From a virus, in the IMG/VR virus record IMGVR_UViG_3300007960_000067, positions 1-37,103 of that record: a stretch of 37,103 nucleotides of DNA; one strand, written 5' to 3'. The position numbers were made by a program, and so were the translations under genes. The notes below the pieces were generated by a model. The model had not been told where the DNA came from and made no database searches. It saw only the letters and a program-made list of their open reading frames with translations. Below are positions 25,772 to 32,640 of this stretch, piece after piece (position 1 is the stretch's first letter; the number at the start of each line of letters is the position of its first letter).

Positions 25772-27459
25772 AACCCCGTTACTACCAACAGGAAGCCCAT
25801 GACTCGGTCTGGGACTACCTACGGAACCAATCGGGCTCACCGCTCGTTGTTCTACCGACAGGTGCTGGTAAGTCGCTTGTCATTGCCATGCTGGTCGAGC
25901 AGGCCCGCAAGTACGATGCACGCGTCATCGTGCTGCAACACAGGAAAGAGCTGATCCAACAGAACGCTGAGAAGATTCAGATACTATTGCCTGGCATTCC
26001 GATCGGCATTAACTCGGCAGGCTTGAGGCGTCACTCGTTCGACCAAGACGTGATTTGTGCAGGCATTCAATCGGTCTATGGTAAAGCTCACGAGTTCGGC
26101 AAACGCGAACTCATCATTGTCGATGAAGCTCACCTGCTGAGCGAAAAATCCGATTCAATGTACGGCAAGTTCCTGTCTGAGATTCGCGAGATAAATCCTA
26201 AGGCTCGACTGGTTGGACTGACAGCAACGCCGTTCCGCACGGGCGAGGGTCCGATCTGTGGGCGTCACAAATTGTTCCAGCGGATCTGTTACGAGGCACA
26301 GACGGGTGACCTGATTCAGCAAGGATTTCTTTGCCCCGTCACAAACAAGCCGGCAGCCGCTAGCGTTGACACATCACAGATCAGGAAAACAAAGAATGAG
26401 TTTGTTGGCGTGGCTGTCGAGCAGGCATTTGACACAGACGACAACGTGGCCGCAGCTTGTGATGAGATCGTCGCAAAGTGTCACGACCGGCACAGCGTGC
26501 TTGTGTTCGCTTCAGGTGTTCATCATGCAGAAGGTGTGGCGGAATGTTTGCGAGGGATCACAGGAGAAACTGTGGTCGTTGTCACGGGCGACACGCTGCC
26601 GTTCATGCGTGAGGGATACATCGAAAAGTTTCAGCTTGGACAACTTCGCTGGCTGGTAAATTGTGACGTGTTGACAACTGGATTTGATGCCCCGTGTATC
26701 GATGGGATTGCCGTCCTGCGTGCGACTATGTCGCCGGGACTGTTCGCGCAGATTGTCGGTCGAGGACTACGCAAGCACGACAGCAAGACAGATTGTCTTG
26801 TGCTCGACTTCGGCGAAAATATCAAACGACATGGATCGCTCGACGATCCAGAATACGGCAGGGCGTCGGGAGCTGCACGGGGCGAAGGCAAAAAGTCCGA
26901 AGCGAACGGACGCGGAAAGGAGTGTTTCAACTGCGGGATTGATGTCGCCGCTAACGCTCGCATCTGTTCGGAATGCGGGTTTGCCTTTCCTGCGAAACAT
27001 GAGACACAAGCCGACGAGGAATCGACACTCACGGGCACACCAGAGCCCGAAGTGTGGGACGTCGTTTCGGTCAACTGGGTTCGTCATCAGAAGAAAAACG
27101 ATCCAGACGCACCGCCGACTCTACGCATGATATACGAGTGTAGACCGGAAGGCATGACGGGCAACATGGTGTCGGAACAGATTAGCGAATGGGTTTGCAT
27201 TGAGCACGAAGGATTCGCTTTCCGAAAGGCTCAGTTGTGGTGGGCTGAACGGACAGACGAGGAATTCCCCGAGTCAGTCGATATCGCCTGCCAGATGCTG
27301 TCGCAGCCAATCGCTCGACATCCAGCGAAAATGACAACACAGGTCGATGGCCGATGGAAACGGATTCAGAGTGTTGAGTTTAATTGTGAGAAACCGGTAT
27401 TGACGGATTCGGTACGACCTGCCTACTCTGCGGTTGACTTAGATGATTTGCCTTTTTAG
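25768..27459 (+). CDS. DEAH-box SF2 helicase with zinc knuckle and SSB-like tail
   Basis: This 563-residue helicase has Walker A PTGAGKS (30-36), DEAH (119-122), LTATPFR (151-157) and motif VI QIVGRGLR (329-336). Residues 386-403 form a CxxC...CxxC zinc ribbon (CFNCG, CSECG). It ends VDLDDLPF, close to the acidic DDIPF tip by which bacterial SSB recruits partners. The related phage helicases act in replication initiation or fork restart. ATG overlaps the upstream stop (ATGA). Confidence 0.9.
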   Translation: MKPRYYQQEAHDSVWDYLRNQSGSPLVVLPTGAGKSLVIAMLVEQARKYDARVIVLQHRKELIQQNAEKIQILLPGIPIGINSAGLRRHSFDQDVICAGIQSVYGKAHEFGKRELIIVDEAHLLSEKSDSMYGKFLSEIREINPKARLVGLTATPFRTGEGPICGRHKLFQRICYEAQTGDLIQQGFLCPVTNKPAAASVDTSQIRKTKNEFVGVAVEQAFDTDDNVAAACDEIVAKCHDRHSVLVFASGVHHAEGVAECLRGITGETVVVVTGDTLPFMREGYIEKFQLGQLRWLVNCDVLTTGFDAPCIDGIAVLRATMSPGLFAQIVGRGLRKHDSKTDCLVLDFGENIKRHGSLDDPEYGRASGAARGEGKKSEANGRGKECFNCGIDVAANARICSECGFAFPAKHETQADEESTLTGTPEPEVWDVVSVNWVRHQKKNDPDAPPTLRMIYECRPEGMTGNMVSEQISEWVCIEHEGFAFRKAQLWWAERTDEEFPESVDIACQMLSQPIARHPAKMTTQVDGRWKRIQSVEFNCEKPVLTDSVRPAYSAVDLDDLPF

Positions 27460-27475
27460 TTCGTGGGATATTGCA

Positions 27476-27559
27476 ATGTCAACATCGCAGAAGCGGCTTA
27501 ACGCACAGGATCGGCAGTTAGAAAAGCAGAGAAGGTACAACGACGATGTCTGTGTATGA
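27476..27559 (+). CDS. 27-residue protein related to a later cassette gene
   Basis: ATG 27476 to TGA 27559. SQKRLNAQDRQLEKQR matches SQARLQAQQRQLEKQR in the gene at 29163, so it is probably a diverged or truncated paralogue. After the TGA the same frame reads CGICAPESVFDGYRSC, with cysteine spacing reminiscent of that gene, so the stop could be a recent lesion. A second short frame (27546-27632, 28 residues) overlaps its end. Both are uncertain. Confidence 0.4.
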   Translation: MSTSQKRLNAQDRQLEKQRRYNDDVCV

Positions 27560-27633
27560 CGGGGCGGAGGATGTGGCATCTGTGCCCCGGAATCCGTGTT
27601 CGATGGCTACCGTTCATGTCGGTGGTGAGTGAG

Positions 27634-27761
27634 CAGATAACGCTTGAATTAACCGGGCGGCATTATGGAAACGACGTTGAGCAACCAAGAACCACAAACG
27701 AAGCCAGACACGGTTGAACCGCCGAGCGACTGCCGCTCCGGTTCAATTCTTTGTTCTCTGC
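27634..27761 (+). other. attC-like recombination site A
   Basis: R'' box AGATAAC (27635-27641) and R' box GTTCTCT (27753-27759) pair except at one base. L arms: GAATT-AACCGG-GCGGC (27646-27661) pairs with GCCGC-T-CCGGTT-C-AATTC (27732-27748), leaving extrahelical T and C in the 3' arm. Unpaired spacers GCTT and TTT separate R from L. The variable loop (about 70 bases) contains the ATG of the methyltransferase frame. Confidence 0.75.
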
Positions 27762-28420
27762 CGTCTCCGTTTTACGACAAGGATGGCATCACGATCTACC
27801 ACCGGGATTGCCGGGACATTTTGCCAGCACTCAGCGAGTTTGACGTGTTGTTGACGGATCCACCATACGGTGTCGGATTGACGCACAAACAGCACAAGTG
27901 GTTTAGACAGAACGGCAACGGCTATGCGAGCACGACGGACGACGCGGCTGCGGTGAACGTTGCGGTGGAAGTCATCAGCCAAATTGTCGCGACAGGCCAG
28001 CGGTGCGTGTTGACTCCGTGCACGCGGCACGCATGGAAATACCCGCAACCGGTGGCCGTTGATTGTGCGTTCAATAAAGCTGGGGCCGGAATGCACTCGT
28101 GGGGATTCCAGTGCGGACACTTGATCCTGTATTACGGCAAAGACCCGAAGCGACCGGGTTGCTACCCATCGGGATATGAGCAGCACCCGAACGACACAGC
28201 ACCGAAGAATGGACACCCGTGCCCGAAACCGGAGCGGTTTTGGAAGTGGTTGACGGAACGAGTGAGCGTGGAAGGCGAGTTGATTGTAGACCCGTTTATG
28301 GGAAGTGGCACCACACTGTGGACGGCAAAGTTGCTTGGCCGCCGTGCCGTGGGAATTGAGATCGAGGAAAGATATTGTGAGATCGCCGCCAACCGTCTCG
28401 CGCAGGGCGTGCTGTTTTAG
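27665..28420 (+). CDS. Orphan DNA methyltransferase, DPPY type, cassette-borne
   Basis: Motif IV is DPPY at 65-68 (VLLTDPPYGVG). The AdoMet motif VDPFMGSGTTLWTAKLLGRR lies near residue 210, followed by the usual VGIEIEERYCEIAANRL end. The order is beta-class (N6-adenine or N4-cytosine). ATG 27665 lies inside attC-like site A, so the first 33 residues are attC-encoded; recognisable enzyme begins at SPFYDKDGITIYHRD. No start codon is seen between. Its stop lies 3 bases before the start of site B. No restriction enzyme is nearby. Confidence 0.85.
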   Translation: METTLSNQEPQTKPDTVEPPSDCRSGSILCSLPSPFYDKDGITIYHRDCRDILPALSEFDVLLTDPPYGVGLTHKQHKWFRQNGNGYASTTDDAAAVNVAVEVISQIVATGQRCVLTPCTRHAWKYPQPVAVDCAFNKAGAGMHSWGFQCGHLILYYGKDPKRPGCYPSGYEQHPNDTAPKNGHPCPKPERFWKWLTERVSVEGELIVDPFMGSGTTLWTAKLLGRRAVGIEIEERYCEIAANRLAQGVLF

Positions 28421-28517
28421 GCAGAGAACGACCGGGTTAACCGGGCCGCTGCCAAGAGGCTCGGATTTGTGGACACGCCGCGACGGCGGCTCCGTGTTCA
28501 CCGCTTTGTTATCGGGC
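28421..28517 (+). other. attC-like recombination site B
   Basis: R'' AGAGAAC (28423-28429) and R' GTTATCG (28508-28514). The L arm GGT-T-AACCGG-GCCGC pairs with GCGGC-T-CCG-t-GTT-C-ACC (about 28487-28502), again with an extrahelical T and C in the 3' arm. It directly follows the methyltransferase stop. Confidence 0.75.
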
Positions 28518-28558
28518 ATTCCGGGTCGAAAAAGTTTCAGATTATTTTGATTCAGGTA

Positions 28559-28589
28559 TTGCGGGAATCAAGACGATTGTTAAAATCGT
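28559..28589 (+). promoter_or_regulatory. Candidate cassette promoter with operator palindrome
   Basis: TTGCGG (28559-28564), 16 bases, TAAAAT (28581-28586). The -10 lies inside ACGATT-GTTAA-AATCGT (28573-28589), a perfect inverted repeat suited to a repressor. It is 52 bases before the first gene of the cassette. Confidence 0.45.
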
Positions 28590-28640
28590 AGGTATGGAAA
28601 GCGACAGTCGCGAGCCGAAACCAACGCAGGAGAAACAAAG

Positions 28641-28883
28641 ATGACCAAAACAATCGGAACCGTGCTGCCAACGAAAGCAAGCCTTGCTGCCAGCGACGTC
28701 TACGCCAAGCGGGTTGCTAGCGACAAGGAAAGAATCGCCGACAAGGAACTGAAGGGCTGCACTCGGCGGGTTGTGGGCGGTGAAGTACGGTACTACGACA
28801 CGACCGACCAATACGCGATCGTGAGCCGACAAGGCAAGGTGCTGTGGTTCGCGGTAACTCCAGACGGTGATTATCGGATATGA
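28641..28883 (+). CDS. Unknown cassette protein
   Basis: An 80-residue protein: a Lys-rich helical front (KASLAASDVYAKRVASDKER) and a small beta unit (RRVVGGEVRYYDTTDQYAIV, GKVLWFAVTPDG). AGGAGA lies 9 bases before the ATG. It overlaps the next gene (ATGA), forming a two-gene cassette between sites B and C with its own promoter candidate. Not recognised. Confidence 0.7.
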   Translation: MTKTIGTVLPTKASLAASDVYAKRVASDKERIADKELKGCTRRVVGGEVRYYDTTDQYAIVSRQGKVLWFAVTPDGDYRI

Positions 28884-29062
28884 GTCACGGCGGAAAACGC
28901 AAAGGGGCGGGTCGCAAGTCTCGCCCCGATAGCCGGTCGGTGCCGAAGTCGATCAAGGTCAGCCAGCAGGTGGCGGATTACCTCGGCGAACGCGGAACTG
29001 GTGTGATCGAAGATGTGATCCGGCGAACGAAGGATTTCCGGGAGTGGGTCACGTCCCGATAA
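28880..29062 (+). CDS. Small putative ribbon-helix-helix protein
   Basis: A 60-residue basic protein with a GGKRKGAGRK start, common in small phage proteins, then VPKSIKVSQQVADYLGERG and VIEDVIRRTKDFREW, in the strand-helix-helix order of RHH regulators. It may repress the palindromic promoter at 28573 and pair with the upstream 80-residue protein, as in toxin-antitoxin operons. That is inference. Its TAA stop lies inside the R'' box of site C. Confidence 0.68.
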   Translation: MSHGGKRKGAGRKSRPDSRSVPKSIKVSQQVADYLGERGTGVIEDVIRRTKDFREWVTSR

Positions 29063-29144
29063 CGACCTGCGTAACCGGGCGGCGTAAGTGACGCTGCCAT
29101 CGTGAACCGGCTTTGTGCCGCTCCGGTTCACGCATTTGTTCTGC
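29057..29144 (+). other. attC-like recombination site C
   Basis: The clearest example. R'' CGATAAC (29057-29063), spacer GACC, L'' TGCGT-AACCGG-GCGGC (29068-29083), a 33-base loop, L' GCCGC-T-CCGGTT-C-ACGCA (29117-29134), spacer TTT, R' GTTCTGC (29138-29144). All three L segments pair perfectly, leaving only the extrahelical T and C. Confidence 0.8.
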
Positions 29145-29162
29145 GGCAAGTGGGAGCGTGTA

Positions 29163-29354
29163 ATGGCAATAGACTTTGGGCCACAGCGAGCGATGCCATC
29201 GTCACAAGCTCGACTGCAGGCACAGCAACGACAGTTGGAAAAACAGCGAAACGAAAAACCAGAATCACACGAGTATAGATGCGGCTTTCACGACGAGAGA
29301 AAGCGGCGGTGTCTGTTGCGTGAGTACCACTGGGGTGAGTGCGAATTCGAATAG
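29163..29354 (+). CDS. Small Cys/His-containing cassette protein
   Basis: A 63-residue protein: Gln/Arg-rich helix (SSQARLQAQQRQLEKQRNEK) then YRCGFHDERKRRCLLREYHW and GECEFE, three Cys and two His that could bind a metal. GGGAG precedes ATG 29163. It is the only gene between sites C and D, and its stop is 2 bases before site D. The helix resembles the short frame at 27476. No family recognised. Confidence 0.68.
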   Translation: MAIDFGPQRAMPSSQARLQAQQRQLEKQRNEKPESHEYRCGFHDERKRRCLLREYHWGECEFE

Positions 29355-29356
29355 CC

Positions 29357-29448
29357 GTAGAACGCTCCACATCACCGGGCCGCCGCCTTGTGGCCCCGAC
29401 TTCAGAGGACGCGCGGACGGCGGCTCCGTGTGCATGTGATGGTTATGC
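29357..29448 (+). other. attC-like recombination site D
   Basis: R'' GTAGAAC (29357-29363) and R' GTTATGC (29442-29448). L arm CACAT-CAC-CGG-GCCGCCG (29368-29385) pairs with CGGCGGC-T-CCG-T-GTG-C-ATGTG (29418-29438). All segments are complementary, with extrahelical T, T and C on the 3' arm. The next gene's ATG falls in the R' box. Confidence 0.78.
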
Positions 29449-29684
29449 CGCGATTTACCAGTGCGAAATGGAAGAGAGAACGACGAAGCCACATGGACGA
29501 GGCTGGGCCGTTGTGGTGGAACATGTTTACAGAGGAGTTGGAAACAGGATTTGAAGAACACACAGCATTCGTTCCGGCGTCCGTCGTAGGAAATTTGATG
29601 GAAACGCTGTTTGAACGCGGGGTATTGTCAATCGACGATCTGCGAAACATCACAGGCAACGAGTCGCTTGAGGTGACGGATTAG
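29445..29684 (+). CDS. Unknown cassette protein
   Basis: A 79-residue protein (SAKWKRERRSHMDEAGPLWW, NMFTEELETGFEEHTAF, NLMETLFERGVLSIDDLRNI), mostly helical, acidic towards the end. ATG 29445 lies in the R' box of site D, and an in-frame ATG at 29439 is a possible alternative. The stop lies just before another AAC-type box (GGCATAAC, ending 29693), so the gene occupies exactly one cassette interval. Not recognised. Confidence 0.65.
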   Translation: MPRFTSAKWKRERRSHMDEAGPLWWNMFTEELETGFEEHTAFVPASVVGNLMETLFERGVLSIDDLRNITGNESLEVTD

Positions 29685-29685
29685 C

Positions 29686-29727
29686 GGCATAACAATGCCT
29701 TTAACCCGTTCCCATTTTGTGGGAACG
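29686..29727 (+). other. Partial R''-like box and hairpin closing the cassette region
   Basis: GGCATAAC (29686-29693) repeats, inverted, the R' box sequence of site D (GTTATGCC). It is followed by the hairpin CGTTCCCA/TGGGAACG (29707-29727), but no matching GTT box or L arm. It is either a degraded attC-like site or a cassette boundary plus ordinary hairpin. Confidence 0.45.
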
Positions 29728-29763
29728 TGATCGACAGTCAGCAAAAACGCAACTGAACGAAAC

Positions 29764-29964
29764 ATGACGCGCCCAAAATCTGACATACGGATTTCGCTCA
29801 AGAATCGCGATGGCAAAACCACGCGACTGAATCTGACGGAACTGCTGGACGGCAGTTGGCTGATTTGTCGCGACGGAAAACAGGCCCAGCAAATCCCGTC
29901 AGCGACATCAACAGAAGTGGCCGACAAAATTAGGCAATGGCTCGTCAGTCAAAAGAGAATGTGA
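29764..29964 (+). CDS. Small unknown protein before primase
   Basis: A 66-residue protein (SDIRISLKNRDGKTTRLNLT, ELLDGSWLICRDGKQAQQIP), beta-rich with a C-terminal helix. It ends 3 bases before the primase gene. No family recognised. It may be a primase accessory by position. Confidence 0.65.
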   Translation: MTRPKSDIRISLKNRDGKTTRLNLTELLDGSWLICRDGKQAQQIPSATSTEVADKIRQWLVSQKRM

Positions 29965-29967
29965 GAG

Positions 29968-32082
29968 ATGAAAATACCAGAAGAGCTGAGAAACCTGCAG
30001 CAGTGGCACTGCTGGAAGTCAGTTGACGGCACAAAGATCCCAGTACAGGTCAACGGTCAAACGGCAAAGTCGAACGATCCGACGACATGGACGGACTTCA
30101 ATACCGCCGATGCGGCATCTGTCAATTTTAGCGGTCTGGCGTTCGAGATCGCTGAACCGTACTGCGGAATCGACCTGGACAACTGCCTCGATGATGACGG
30201 CGTCAAGCAATGGGCATGGTCGATTCTTGGTCGGTTCGACGGCGTTGCCTATGCCGAAATTTCACCGAGTGGCAAAGGCATTAAGCTACTAACGCGAGCA
30301 AGGAAAGTTGATCGTGCCAGATGTGTTCACAAGATTGGCGACAACAAGCAACAGGTCGAATGCTACGACGGTAAACGGTTCTGGACGGTAACAGGTGAAA
30401 TCTACAATCGGCAGACCAACATCGGCGATGGGCAGGAGGCGGTTGATTGGCTCTGCCGCGAATACCTGATGCCAGTTGATCCTGCTCCATATAACCCGCC
30501 GGCACTTTCCGCACAGGCTGCACTGGAACAGCGAGCGGCAAGGTACATCGACAACGCTGACCCAGCCGGTGAAGGCGATCGAAATAACGCAGCGTTCCGC
30601 CTTGCCGGACACCTCCGAAAACTGGACGACCTGGGCGAACGTCTGAGCGAATCACGGGTACTCGAACTGGTCAGGCTGTGGAACTCGCGGAACCCCGAAC
30701 CGCTGCCAGACTCAGAGATTGAAAAGGTGGTGTCAAGTGCGGGGCGGAACGGCACGCCAAGACAGGTCGAACCGGCTCGCGTATTCGAGCCAATCGATGA
30801 CAGTGATGTGGACCTGTCTCGCCTGATGCGATCGATATCGGGGCAAACCGTGTTTCCCGCCGATTGCCTCAAGGTACCTGGGCTGATCGGTGACATCATC
30901 GAGTACAATCTTGCAACGGCACACTACCCACTACCAGAGCTGGCACTCGCTGGGGCGATCTCGCTGATGTCGACGGTCACGGGCGGTAAGGTCGAAGGCT
31001 TGCGGTGCCGATCAAATCTGTACGTCATGGGGTTGGCACCTTCCGGCGGCGGGAAAGATCACTCACGAAAAATCAACCGCAAGATTTTGCTACATGCCGG
31101 ACACGGCCACATCTGCGGGCCAGAGAGAATCGGAAGCCATGCCGGCATCGTTTCGGCATTGGCAGAAAACTGGAACACGCTGTTCCAGATCGACGAAATT
31201 GGGCGGATGCTGGCGACCATGCACAGTGCTCAGATGTCGCCTCACTTGTACAACATCGCGTCAGTGCTGATGCAGGTCTACAGTTCAGCCGATGACATCT
31301 GGCAGGCAGACGCCTACGGCGACAGAAAAAAGGTCAAAACGCTGGAATACCCGCATTGCGTGGTATACGGATCGAGCGTGCCTGACGGGTTCTGGGAATC
31401 TCTGACAAAGCAAAATCTGTCAGATGGGCTGATCGGTCGCTTTCTGGTGTTTGAGGAGCCCGAATACGTCAACTACCAAAATCCTGCTGACGTGGACCTG
31501 CCGGAATCGATCGTAACACGTGCCCGCGAGTGGCTGGAGCTTCGCACGCATGACGGCAATCTGTCAGGAGTGTCACGCCATGACGCGGCACATCCGAGAC
31601 GCTTAGACGTGAGCGAGGAAGCCCGCAACAGGCTTCACCAACATGCCGTCGATATCAGCGAGAAGCGAAAAAAGGAAGATCCGATCGAGGCGGCTATCTG
31701 GTCACGTCATGCCGAGAAGACGAACAAACTGGCCTTGCTGTTCGCTTGTTCCAGGTGGCAGGCAGATGGCGTATTTCCGTCAATCAACCTAGAGGATGCC
31801 GATAAGGCCGTCAGGCTCAATAACTGGCTGACGCGGCGAATGCTGATCCGCTCGGGAGCGTATGTTTCAGAGAGTCAAGTCGAAAAGGATCGTCTGAAAG
31901 TCCTCAGATTGATTCAGACACGCCCCGAATGGACCCGGACCGAATTGACCCGCAAGACCCAATGGCTACGCTCACGCGACCGCACAGAGGTTCTAAACGA
32001 CTTGCTGGAAGCTCAGTTGATTGTTACAGAGCAGCGGGAGCGTGATTCGCTGCGGACTGTTACGATCATCAGGGCTGTTTGA
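29968..32082 (+). CDS. Prim-Pol-like primase fused to helicase-like domain (DUF3987)
   Basis: A 704-residue replication protein. Residues 1-170 match the primase-polymerase region: CGIDLDN (66-72) with catalytic acids and SPSGKGIK (99-106). About 185-265 is a linker with a PriCT-like helical part. Residues 310-600 are a helicase-like ATPase with Walker A GLAPSGGGKDH (355-365) and a Walker B-type FQIDEIGRM. A winged-helix end follows (LIQTRPEWTRTELTRKTQ). It would prime and open the origin. No DNA polymerase gene is present, so the host enzyme is needed. Confidence 0.88.
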   Translation: MKIPEELRNLQQWHCWKSVDGTKIPVQVNGQTAKSNDPTTWTDFNTADAASVNFSGLAFEIAEPYCGIDLDNCLDDDGVKQWAWSILGRFDGVAYAEISPSGKGIKLLTRARKVDRARCVHKIGDNKQQVECYDGKRFWTVTGEIYNRQTNIGDGQEAVDWLCREYLMPVDPAPYNPPALSAQAALEQRAARYIDNADPAGEGDRNNAAFRLAGHLRKLDDLGERLSESRVLELVRLWNSRNPEPLPDSEIEKVVSSAGRNGTPRQVEPARVFEPIDDSDVDLSRLMRSISGQTVFPADCLKVPGLIGDIIEYNLATAHYPLPELALAGAISLMSTVTGGKVEGLRCRSNLYVMGLAPSGGGKDHSRKINRKILLHAGHGHICGPERIGSHAGIVSALAENWNTLFQIDEIGRMLATMHSAQMSPHLYNIASVLMQVYSSADDIWQADAYGDRKKVKTLEYPHCVVYGSSVPDGFWESLTKQNLSDGLIGRFLVFEEPEYVNYQNPADVDLPESIVTRAREWLELRTHDGNLSGVSRHDAAHPRRLDVSEEARNRLHQHAVDISEKRKKEDPIEAAIWSRHAEKTNKLALLFACSRWQADGVFPSINLEDADKAVRLNNWLTRRMLIRSGAYVSESQVEKDRLKVLRLIQTRPEWTRTELTRKTQWLRSRDRTEVLNDLLEAQLIVTEQRERDSLRTVTIIRAV

Positions 32083-32106
32083 TGATTTTGTTCTTTTTCT
32101 TCCAAA

Positions 32107-32153
32107 AGTGTGTGTAAAGTTCTTGACCTGTGCCGATAGTGTGTGTATAGTTC
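32107..32153 (+). promoter_or_regulatory. Strong promoter with paired operators, copy 1
   Basis: TTGACC (32123-32128), 17 bases, TATAGT (32146-32151). The direct repeat AGTGTGTGTAAAGTTC (32107-32122) and AGTGTGTGTATAGTTC (32138-32153) starts 31 bases apart, one before the -35 and one covering the -10. It drives the small early genes that follow. Confidence 0.82.
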
Positions 32154-32269
32154 CACCATAACGAGAAGTAAACATGGTGACGCGACACCAAACCCGGCTT
32201 GAGCCGAAAACAACGCGGACTGCTTTAGACAGTCAACTCTTTCACACCTCACAATTTTGGAGAATTAAA

Positions 32270-32479
32270 ATGACTACGATTCAGAATGAATGTGCGAAGA
32301 TGGCAGCAGCAACTGTAGCAATGGAAACATTTCAGCAGTGTGTTCGTGAAGAACTGCTGATGGAGTCGCGACTCGAAGCGAACCCAAACTGCCCACAAGC
32401 ACAGAGTGACTACGAAATTGCGGCAGCGGCCACCGACTACGCGGAAAGCGAAGTTGAACGCCTCGGCGGCAACTGGTAG
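32270..32479 (+). CDS. Small unknown early protein
   Basis: A 69-residue helical acidic protein (NECAKMAAATVAMETFQQCV, QSDYEIAAAATDYAESEVER). GGAGA lies 8 bases before ATG 32270. An in-frame ATG at 32174 is possible but lacks a good RBS. It is the first gene of the 32107 promoter and is cut off by a terminator, so a short abundant transcript is expected, a pattern typical of host-takeover genes. Function unknown. Confidence 0.7.
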   Translation: MTTIQNECAKMAAATVAMETFQQCVREELLMESRLEANPNCPQAQSDYEIAAAATDYAESEVERLGGNW

Positions 32480-32490
32480 AGCAAGAGAAT

Positions 32491-32547
32491 GGCCGCCCGT
32501 CTGGAGTGCTTGCCTTGCAGCAAGAACCGGGGCGGCCTTTTTTTTTT
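32491..32547 (+). terminator. Bipartite intrinsic terminator
   Basis: GGCCGCCC (32491-32498) pairs with GGGCGGCC (32530-32537), with CTTGC/GCAAG inside the loop, then ten T (32538-32547). It separates the two promoter units. Confidence 0.9.
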
Positions 32548-32555
32548 GGAGAAAA

Positions 32556-32600
32556 AGTGAGTGTAGAGTATTGACGATGCCGAAACAGTGTGTATAGTTC
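32556..32600 (+). promoter_or_regulatory. Strong promoter with paired operators, copy 2
   Basis: TTGACG (32571-32576), 16 bases, TATAGT (32593-32598). Operator-like repeats AGTGAGTGTAGAGTA (32556-32570) and AGTGTGTATAGTTC (32587-32600) are again 31 bases apart. Start of transcription is expected near 32605, which coincides with an ATG. Confidence 0.8.
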
Positions 32601-32640
32601 GGGCATGACAACAACAAGCACCACACTGAAAGGCAAAGCA

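Noticed and set aside
27743-28519. 258-residue - strand frame opposite the methyltransferase
   Set aside because: It starts inside attC-like site B read backwards, and the + strand has DPPY and AdoMet motifs. Translations of attC commonly make such false starts.
27634-29448. The four GC-rich paired elements as simple bidirectional terminators
   Set aside because: They lack T runs, their arms carry unpaired bases at shared positions, and they are flanked by matching AAC/GTT boxes, which terminators do not need.
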